9,249 bases of DNA, taken from NCBI GenBank assembly GCA_902803195.1, contig CADCOX010000260.1:1-9249 (forward strand), written 5' to 3'. The stretch comes from an uncultured Bacteroidales bacterium (GTDB lineage: Bacteria; Bacteroidota; Bacteroidia; Bacteroidales; Bacteroidaceae). Position numbers and translations under genes: made by a program. The first letter of the stretch is position 1; the number at the start of each line of letters is the position of its first letter. This document shows positions 1-4,877 of this stretch, piece after piece. The notes under the pieces were generated by a model. It worked only from the letters and a program-made list of their open reading frames with translations. It was not told the DNA's origin and made no database searches.

Positions 1-34
1 GGTTTAGGGGTTACACTCTGTTTTTAATTCGGGG

Positions 35-42
35 CAAAGATA
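35..42 (-). promoter_or_regulatory. Possible divergent promoter -7 box
   Basis: Read on the minus strand, this is TATCTTTG, a perfect match to the Bacteroidetes -7 consensus TAnnTTTG, and it is followed by a short C-rich stretch as is common in this group. It would drive a gene leaving the window to the left. No TTTG -33 element lies at the expected distance (around 63-66), so this is a weak call based on one box. Confidence 0.35.
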
Positions 43-81
43 CACTTTTTTCTTCATCTTTGTATGAAAATGAGGCATAAA

Positions 82-113
82 TTTGCATTTGAGAACGTTT
101 TGGTGTACTTTTG
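82..113 (+). promoter_or_regulatory. Bacteroidetes-type promoter of ilvD
   Basis: TTTG at 82-85 (-33 box) and TACTTTTG at 106-113 (-7 box, consensus TAnnTTTG) are separated by 20 bases, the spacing expected for the Bacteroidetes primary sigma factor. Transcription should begin near 119-121, giving a leader of about 22 nt before the ATG at 143. The promoter overlaps an in-frame TTG at 83, which rules out that more upstream start. No attenuator or leucine/valine-rich leader peptide is visible, so classical attenuation is not supported. Confidence 0.75.
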
Positions 114-142
114 CGCCGAAAATCGTTAACACGCACACAAGA

Positions 143-1960
143 ATGAGACATCAATTACGCAGCGCAGTCTGCACAGAAGGTCGCCGTATGGCCGGAGCCC
201 GCGCCCTGTGGGTAGCCAACGGCATGAAGAGAGAGCAATTCGGCAAACCCATCATCGCCATCGTCAATAGTTTCACGCAGTTCGTGCCGGGTCACACCCA
301 TCTGCACGAGGCCGGTCAGATTGTCAAGCGCGAGATCGAGCGTCTCGGCTGCTATGCCGCTGAATTCAATACGATTGCCATCGACGACGGCATCGCTATG
401 GGGCATGATGGCATGCTCTATTCACTCCCGTCGCGCGACATCATCGCCGACTCGGTCGAGTACATGGTCAACGGTCACAAAGCGGACGCTATGATCTGCA
501 TCTCGAACTGCGACAAAATCACCCCGGGAATGCTCATGGCCGCGATGCGACTGAACATCCCTGCTGTCTTCGTCTCAGGCGGTCCGATGGAAGCAGGCAA
601 ATACAAAGGCGAGAACCTCGACCTCATCGCAGCGATGGTGAAGGGTGCAGACCCAACTGTCTCGGACGACGAACTGGCCGAAGTGGAGAACCGTGCTTGC
701 CCCGGTTGCGGCTGCTGCTCGGGTATGTTCACCGCCAACTCGATGAACAACCTGACGGAAGCCATCGGCCTCTCGCTGCCCGGCAACGGTACCATCCTGG
801 CGACGCACAAGAACCGTATCCGTCTGATGCAGCAGGCTGCGCGCCAGATAGTCAAGAATGCTATGGCCTACTACGTCGACGGCGACGAGAGCGTGCTGCC
901 GCGCTCCATTGCCACACGAACGGCCTTCCTCAACGCGATGACGGTCGATATCGCTATGGGTGCCTCTACCAACACGGTCCTACATCTGCTGGCTGTGGCA
1001 CAAGAGGCTGGCGTCGACTTCACGATGAAGGATATCGACGCCCTCTCGCGCAAGACTCCTTTCCTCTGCAAGCTGGCGCCTAACAGCCAGAAGTATAGCG
1101 TACAGGAGTTTGGACGCGCGGGCGGTGTCTTGTCGCTCATGGGCGAACTGGCTAAGGGAGGCCTCATCGACACGAGCGTAAAGCGCGTCAATGGAAAGAC
1201 GCTGGCCGAGGATATTGAACGATTCTCTCTGAGCGCTCCCTGCAAGGAACAAAACGACGAGGAAGAGTTGGGCATAAGCCTCTATCTCTCAGCTCCTGCG
1301 GGCCGCTTCTGCAACGAATTAGGCGCCCAGGAGACCTACTACGACGCATTCGACACGGATCGTGCCGAAGGTTGCATCCGCGACATCGAACACGCCTACA
1401 CAAAAGACGGCGGAATGGCCATCCTCTTCGGCAATATCGCCCAGGATGGTTGCGTCGTGAAGACTGCAGGTGTCGATGAGAGCATCTGGAAGTTCTCGGG
1501 CCCTGCCGTTGTCTTTGACTCCCAAGAAGACGCCTGCGAGGGCATCCTCGGCGGAAAGGTGAAGAAGGGCGACGTCGTCGTCATCACTCACGAAGGTCCG
1601 AAGGGCGGTCCGGGCATGCAGGAGATGCTCTACCCCACTTCCTACATCAAGAGCATGCACATGGGCAAGGAATGTGCCCTCATCACCGACGGCCGTTTCA
1701 GCGGTGGCACCAGCGGCCTCTCGATCGGTCATATCTCCCCCGAGGCGGCCAATGGCGGCAATATCGGCAAGATTGTCGACGGCGACATCATCGACATCGA
1801 CATCCCCAATCGCAGCATCAACGTGCGGCTGACCGATGAGGAACTGGCCGCTCGTCCGCAACAGCCCCTGCGTCGTCAACGGGTGGTGTCGAAGAGCCTG
1901 CGTGCCTATGCCCAGAGCGTCTCGTCGGCCGACAAGGGTGGCGTACGACTGATCGACTAA
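143..1960 (+). CDS. ilvD: Dihydroxy-acid dehydratase
   Basis: This cytoplasmic Fe-S enzyme dehydrates 2,3-dihydroxy-isovalerate and 2,3-dihydroxy-3-methylvalerate to the 2-keto acids, the step before transamination to valine and isoleucine. The ATG at 143 gives 605 residues (E. coli IlvD is 616) and sits just behind the promoter; the protein then opens in family style with RSAVCTEGRRMAGARALW. Visible motifs are NSFTQFVPGH, SNCDKITPGM (Cys123), CPGCGCCSGMFTANSMN (Cys186, 189, 191, 192), the EGPKGGPGMQEM loop and DGRFSGGTSGLSIGH near the C-terminus. NSFTQFVPGH lacks the cysteine found at this position in the plant/actinobacterial [2Fe-2S] class, so the protein resembles the E. coli [4Fe-4S] class (family knowledge). 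Cys191 is an extra cysteine; E. coli has Ser there. ilvB, ilvN and ilvC do not follow it; a repeat array does. Confidence 0.96.
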   Translation: MRHQLRSAVCTEGRRMAGARALWVANGMKREQFGKPIIAIVNSFTQFVPGHTHLHEAGQIVKREIERLGCYAAEFNTIAIDDGIAMGHDGMLYSLPSRDIIADSVEYMVNGHKADAMICISNCDKITPGMLMAAMRLNIPAVFVSGGPMEAGKYKGENLDLIAAMVKGADPTVSDDELAEVENRACPGCGCCSGMFTANSMNNLTEAIGLSLPGNGTILATHKNRIRLMQQAARQIVKNAMAYYVDGDESVLPRSIATRTAFLNAMTVDIAMGASTNTVLHLLAVAQEAGVDFTMKDIDALSRKTPFLCKLAPNSQKYSVQEFGRAGGVLSLMGELAKGGLIDTSVKRVNGKTLAEDIERFSLSAPCKEQNDEEELGISLYLSAPAGRFCNELGAQETYYDAFDTDRAEGCIRDIEHAYTKDGGMAILFGNIAQDGCVVKTAGVDESIWKFSGPAVVFDSQEDACEGILGGKVKKGDVVVITHEGPKGGPGMQEMLYPTSYIKSMHMGKECALITDGRFSGGTSGLSIGHISPEAANGGNIGKIVDGDIIDIDIPNRSINVRLTDEELAARPQQPLRRQRVVSKSLRAYAQSVSSADKGGVRLID

Positions 1961-1967
1961 AGGCAAC

Positions 1968-2176
1968 GGCTTACGCCTATATTCGTGAAGGCTTACGCGT
2001 ATATTCGTGAGGGCTCACGCGTATATTCGTGAGGGCTCACGCGTATATTCGCGAAGGCTTACGCGTATATTCGTGAGGGCTTACGCGTATATTCGTGAGG
2101 GCTTACGCGTATATTCGTGAGGGCTCACGCGTATATTCGTGAAGGCTTATGCGTATATTCGTGAAGGCTTACGTGT
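1968..2176. repeat. Tandem array of 22-bp units (9 full + 1 partial)
   Basis: Nine consecutive 22-bp units start at 1968, 1990, 2012, 2034, 2056, 2078, 2100, 2122 and 2144, and a truncated tenth starts at 2166. Each unit begins GGCTYACGCG and ends TATTCGTGAR with TA between. Variation is limited to unit position 5 (T or C), position 22 (A or G) and single changes in units 1 (position 10), 4 (position 19) and 9 (position 7). The array begins 8 bp after the ilvD stop and ends about 37 bp before the next gene. Because 22 is not a multiple of 3 and the units contain TGA on the plus strand and TAA or TGA on the minus strand, it cannot encode a long peptide. There are no spacers, so it is not a CRISPR. 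It could act as an ilvD 3' end structure, a protein-binding array or a minisatellite; the function is unknown. Confidence 0.95.
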
Positions 2177-2212
2177 CCGGTCACTCTCCTACCCTCTTTT
2201 ATAAGAACTGAT

Positions 2213-3940
2213 TTGTCAGCCTTAACACCCTCATACCTCCATCCACTCGAACGCGGCGACTCGGCTTTACCCGACTTGTTCACGTTCCCGTTTCGCTATA
2301 CACCTCATCCGCTGTGCGTCCAAGCTGCGGCTGTGGTGCAGGCTCACTTGCGCCGGATGGGAGTCAAAGAGGGCAAGATGTTTGGCGTGATGATTGTGGA
2401 GGTCCCTGCGCTTGCCTCCGCTCCCACTGCCGCTGCCGACGCGCCTTCTTCGGGCTCTTCCGCAGTTTCTTCTGCTCCTGCTGCAGTCCGCGAGCCGGAC
2501 ATCGCTTTCATGGCGGCTTATTCCGGACAATTGTTTGGCAACTACGCTCACCCGTGGTTCGTGCCGCCCGTGGTCGACTACCTCGACCCTGAGAGCCATT
2601 TCCAGAAGGAACAGACAGCTATCAGCGAGCTCAATGCCCGCGTCGAAGTGTTGCGCACGGACACAGAGAATCGTGATCGGAAGGTTAAGGTTGTTGAACT
2701 GCGAAATGCGCGCGAAGCTGCTGTAGCAGAGGCGAAGCAGGTTTACGCAGAAGGCAAAGAGCGTCGCGAGCAACTGCGGACAGCGCTCGAACAGCACGAA
2801 TCGCCGTCGTCAGAGGACAAGCAGTTGCTCGAGGCCATTGTCCAAGAGAGCCAGCATCAGAAGGCCGACATCCAACGTGCGAAACAGTTGTACAAGGCCG
2901 AGATAACCACCTTGGAAGAGCAGCTGACGGCGCACAATGCCTTGTTACGCGAACTCTCCGACGAGCGCAAACGACGCAGCGAAGCCTTGCAAGAATGGCT
3001 CTTCGCACAATTCGACTTCCTGAATGCCAGAGGTGAGCGAAGAAGCCTTCACGACCTCTTCCCTGCACGCCGAATCCCGAGCGGTGCTGGCGAGTGCTGC
3101 GCTCCCAAGTTGTTGCAAGCCGCCTATCACTTAGGCCTGCGTCCTGTGGCGATGGCTGAGTTCTGGTGGGGGCCTTCATCGCCCTACCACTATCACCAGG
3201 AAGGGGCTTTCTTCCCCGCCTGCCACAGCAAGTGCCGCCCTATCCTGACGCACATGCTGAAGGGGCTGAACGTGGAGCCCGACCCCGCGGAGCATTACGA
3301 TAAGGTACATGCACCCGTGCGCGTAGTATGGGAGGATGAGCACTTGGCCGTCATCGAGAAGCCCGCAGGTTGGGTGAGCATTCCTGGGCGAAGCGATCAA
3401 GCCAGCGTGTTTGATGCCGCTCACCGTTTGTGGCCAGACATCGAAGGCAGCGTGATCGTGCATCGACTGGACATGGACACTTCGGGGCTGATGGTCGTAG
3501 CCAAGGACGCTGCCACCCATCGTGCGCTGAGCCTGCAATTTGAGCATCGCGCGGTCAGCAAGCGTTATATCGCCCTGCTGGAAGGCTTTGTCGAAGCATC
3601 GGGAACGCTCGATGTGCCCATAGCGCCCGACCTCGAACAGTTGCCCCGCCGTAAGACCGACCGCGTTGAAGGTAAGGAAGCCATCACGGACTATGAAGTG
3701 CTCGGCCATGAAGAACTGAACGGACAAAGCGTGACGCGAGTGGCTTTCTATCCCCGAACAGGCAGAACCCACCAGCTGCGCGTTCATTCGGCTTCGCCCG
3801 ACGGACTGGGGCATCCCATCGTAGGCGACCGCCTCTATGGCCACGTAGGCGACCGCCTCTGCTTGCACGCCGAAGGCCTCTCCTTTCGTCATCCAGTGAC
3901 AAGCGAACAGATGCATTTTGAACTGCCTGCTCCTTTCTGA
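2213..3940 (+). CDS. RluA-family pseudouridine synthase, long form with coiled coil
   Basis: This enzyme is predicted to isomerise uridine to pseudouridine in rRNA or tRNA in the cytoplasm; the target site cannot be read from sequence. The catalytic domain spans about residues 368-575 and carries WEDEHLAVIEKPAGW, the signature HRLDMDTSG with catalytic Asp420, and the RTHQLRVH segment. Ahead of it are an N-terminal domain (1-130, with FPFRYTPHPLC and GKMFGV), an Ala/Ser/Pro-rich insert (65-92), a charged coiled coil (about 134-270), and a conserved block GAGECCAPKLLQ (Cys295, Cys296) followed by ACHSKC (Cys337, His338, Cys341). The total of 575 residues is about twice an E. coli RluA; a long form like this is known in Bacteroidetes and some gamma-proteobacteria (recalled). 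The start is a TTG at 2213: the first ATG, at residue 49, would remove the HPLC block. No S4 domain is seen. It faces the dnaX unit convergently. Confidence 0.88.
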   Translation: MSALTPSYLHPLERGDSALPDLFTFPFRYTPHPLCVQAAAVVQAHLRRMGVKEGKMFGVMIVEVPALASAPTAAADAPSSGSSAVSSAPAAVREPDIAFMAAYSGQLFGNYAHPWFVPPVVDYLDPESHFQKEQTAISELNARVEVLRTDTENRDRKVKVVELRNAREAAVAEAKQVYAEGKERREQLRTALEQHESPSSEDKQLLEAIVQESQHQKADIQRAKQLYKAEITTLEEQLTAHNALLRELSDERKRRSEALQEWLFAQFDFLNARGERRSLHDLFPARRIPSGAGECCAPKLLQAAYHLGLRPVAMAEFWWGPSSPYHYHQEGAFFPACHSKCRPILTHMLKGLNVEPDPAEHYDKVHAPVRVVWEDEHLAVIEKPAGWVSIPGRSDQASVFDAAHRLWPDIEGSVIVHRLDMDTSGLMVVAKDAATHRALSLQFEHRAVSKRYIALLEGFVEASGTLDVPIAPDLEQLPRRKTDRVEGKEAITDYEVLGHEELNGQSVTRVAFYPRTGRTHQLRVHSASPDGLGHPIVGDRLYGHVGDRLCLHAEGLSFRHPVTSEQMHFELPAPF

Positions 3941-3981
3941 GCGAACCTATTTCTGCAGCATAGAACCCATCATGTGCTTAC

Positions 3982-3994
3982 TCAGATATCAGTA
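3982..3994 (+). repeat. 13-bp direct repeat, left copy
   Basis: TCAGATATCAGTA occurs here and again at 4441-4453, bracketing the hairpin-rich block. Each copy is followed by TTC (with one extra A in this copy), so the similarity extends a little beyond 13 bp. The 10 bases CTCAGATATC at 3981-3990 also resemble half of the palindrome at 4480-4497. Confidence 0.8.
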
Positions 3995-4023
3995 ATTCAA
4001 GTTTCGGTTGTTATGAAGAACCT

Positions 4024-4087
4024 CTTCGCTCGGCCCTACGGGACGCTTCGCTTGCGAAGAACTCCCAAGCAAGCGGAGTTTCCGAAA
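4024..4087 (+). repeat. Foldable ~65-bp element, copy A
   Basis: This 64-bp stretch matches 4371-4435 at all but a handful of positions, with a single 1-nt indel. CTTCGCT (4024-4030) can pair with AGCGGAG (4072-4078) if one G-U pair is allowed, and CTTCGC/GCGAAG (4046-4059) forms an inner hairpin. An alternative stem CGCTTGC (4049-4055) with GCAAGCG (4069-4075) is also possible. Its right edge overlaps a small inverted repeat, AGTTTCCGAAACT (4077-4089). The pattern fits a REP-like or other structured intergenic repeat; no known family is recognised. Confidence 0.8.
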
Positions 4088-4091
4088 CTTC

Positions 4092-4200
4092 AATTAGTAC
4101 AAGTGTAACTACACATATAGTGATTTACACTAATTGAACCAATTTTGAATTAGTACAAGTGTAACTATACATATAGTGATTTACACTAATTGAACCAATT
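4092..4200. repeat. Tandem duplication of a 56-bp palindromic unit
   Basis: Unit 1 is 4092-4147 and unit 2 is 4148-4200 (53 bp of the period are present). They differ at one base, C4112 against T4168. Each unit is closed by AATTAGT and its complement ACTAATT, and has an inner GTGTAA/TTACAC pair plus a core dyad. The core dyad in unit 2 is perfect, ACTATACATATAGT (4164-4177); in unit 1 one pair is broken. No protein is encoded. The symmetry suggests a binding or recombination site, or a transcript hairpin. Confidence 0.9.
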
Positions 4201-4230
4201 CCATATTCCTCTATCTACCTCTATCTAAAG

Positions 4231-4271
4231 AGTGTAACGCCCGCCTATCTGTATAGGGGCGGGCGTACACT
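4231..4271. terminator. G+C-rich hairpin, possible bidirectional terminator
   Basis: A near-perfect stem is formed by AGTGTAACGCCCGCCTAT (4231-4248) and the complementary 3' arm ending GGGCGTACACT (to 4271), around a CTGT loop at 4249-4252, with only small bulges. It lies between convergent genes, where a bidirectional terminator is expected. No run of T follows it on either strand, so it is not a canonical intrinsic terminator; the role is inferred from strength and position. Confidence 0.55.
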
Positions 4272-4370
4272 AAACTAAACAGAAATCAGACAAATTAAAC
4301 TATTGAACATGTTATGAAGAAGTTCTTGAAGTATCAAGCGACCAAGGTCGAGCGAAGAAGTTAAGGAGTT

Positions 4371-4435
4371 CTCCGCTCGGCCCTACGGGATGCTTCGCTC
4401 TACGAAGAACTCCCAAGCAAGCGGAGCTTCCGAAA
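4371..4435 (+). repeat. Foldable ~65-bp element, copy B
   Basis: This is the second copy of the element at 4024-4087. Its closing stem is perfect: CTCCGCT (4371-4377) with AGCGGAG (4420-4426). A second possible stem joins GGAGTTCT (4365-4372) with AGAACTCC (4406-4413). Inner hairpins are CCC-TAC-GGG (4381-4389) and CTTCG/CGAAG (from about 4393 to 4407). Both copies have the same orientation. Confidence 0.8.
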
Positions 4436-4440
4436 GTTAA

Positions 4441-4453
4441 TCAGATATCAGTA
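4441..4453 (+). repeat. 13-bp direct repeat, right copy
   Basis: TCAGATATCAGTA, identical to 3982-3994. The interval between copy starts is 459 bp and encloses all of the larger repeats of the block. Confidence 0.8.
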
Positions 4454-4479
4454 TTCGCAGCAACAGGTATAAGAGTGCA

Positions 4480-4497
4480 TGACTCAGATCTGAGTCA
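4480..4497. promoter_or_regulatory. Perfect 18-bp palindrome
   Basis: TGACTCAGATCTGAGTCA is a perfect dyad (7-bp arms around GATC, itself a palindrome). It lies 57 bp beyond the stop codon of the minus-strand membrane-protein gene. It could be an operator-like binding site or a 3' hairpin. No T-run follows it on the minus strand, so a simple terminator is not supported. Confidence 0.5.
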
Positions 4498-4553
4498 AAA
4501 TGCGCGCCTATGCTCTCATGCTATGTATCAAAAAGCAAAGGGAGAAAGAGGTG

Positions 4554-4874
4554 TCAGAGATAGCGCAGCCAAGCGAAGTGGTGGCGCTGCTGAAGGTAGT
4601 CGGGTTCATACTGGTGGGCATAGGCTTCGCGCTCGAAAGAAATAGAGAGGTAGGCACGCATGAAATGGCGATGCTGAATGAGCCGGACGAGCCATTCGAG
4701 TACATAGAGGATGTAGAAGGGTACGTAGAGCAGCTCGCGCATCTGACGCGTGTGGATGCTTTCGTGACGCAAGTCAACCTCTGTGAGTTTATGCCCTTTA
4801 CGGACGAAGATGAGGCCGAAGAGATTGATGGCAAGGAAAGTGCCGAAGGGGATGAAACGATTGAAGATGATCAT
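4554..4874 (-). CDS. Small membrane protein with HExxH motif
   Basis: A 106-residue protein with two hydrophobic segments (about 7-24 and 48-66) and a basic C-terminal half. Between the segments is DLRHESIHTRQM, in which His37-Glu38-x-x-His41 fits the zinc-metallopeptidase HExxH motif; FEREAY (Glu81, Glu83) follows the second segment and could supply a third ligand, as in gluzincins. Similar short hypothetical proteins occur in Bacteroidetes (recalled, not searched). Peptidase activity is an inference from the motif; the protein is shorter than known M48/M56 peptidases. The ATG at 4874 lies 3 bp after the dnaX stop, so it is almost certainly co-transcribed with dnaX. A longer frame read on the opposite strand across this region is a shadow. 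Confidence 0.8.
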   Translation of the reverse strand: MIIFNRFIPFGTFLAINLFGLIFVRKGHKLTEVDLRHESIHTRQMRELLYVPFYILYVLEWLVRLIQHRHFMRAYLSISFEREAYAHQYEPDYLQQRHHFAWLRYL

Positions 4875-4877
4875 CGG

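Larger units (their letters stand above)
3941..4553. other. Gene-free convergent intergenic block rich in inverted repeats
   Basis: This 613-bp stretch lies between two converging transcription units and has no convincing gene. It is more A+T-rich than its flanks. In order it contains a 13-bp direct repeat (3982), a foldable element (4024-4087), two 56-bp palindromic units (4092-4200), a 10-bp CTCTATCTAN duplication (about 4209-4228), a strong hairpin (4231-4271), the second copy of the foldable element (4371-4435), the second 13-bp direct repeat (4441) and an 18-bp palindrome (4480-4497). Small ATG frames at 4013-4108 (31 codons) and 4314-4364 (16 codons) exist but are probably chance, because a 1-nt indel between the two element copies breaks any shared reading frame. 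Confidence 0.8.

Noticed and set aside
83..142. Upstream TTG start for ilvD adding 20 residues
   Set aside because: The added codons overlap the promoter boxes, and the extension has no counterpart in the family. The ATG at 143 gives the normal N-terminus.
1968..2176. CRISPR array or plasmid iterons
   Set aside because: Repeats are directly abutting with no spacers and no cas genes, so it is not a CRISPR. The 22-bp length recalls iterons, but no rep gene or A+T-rich origin region is nearby.
4013..4108. 31-codon frame starting ATGAAGAAC in element copy A, and a 16-codon frame at 4314-4364
   Set aside because: Both start at a shared GTTATGAAGAA, but the frames diverge at once and the element copies differ by a 1-nt indel. 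A structured repeat explains the similarity better than a peptide.
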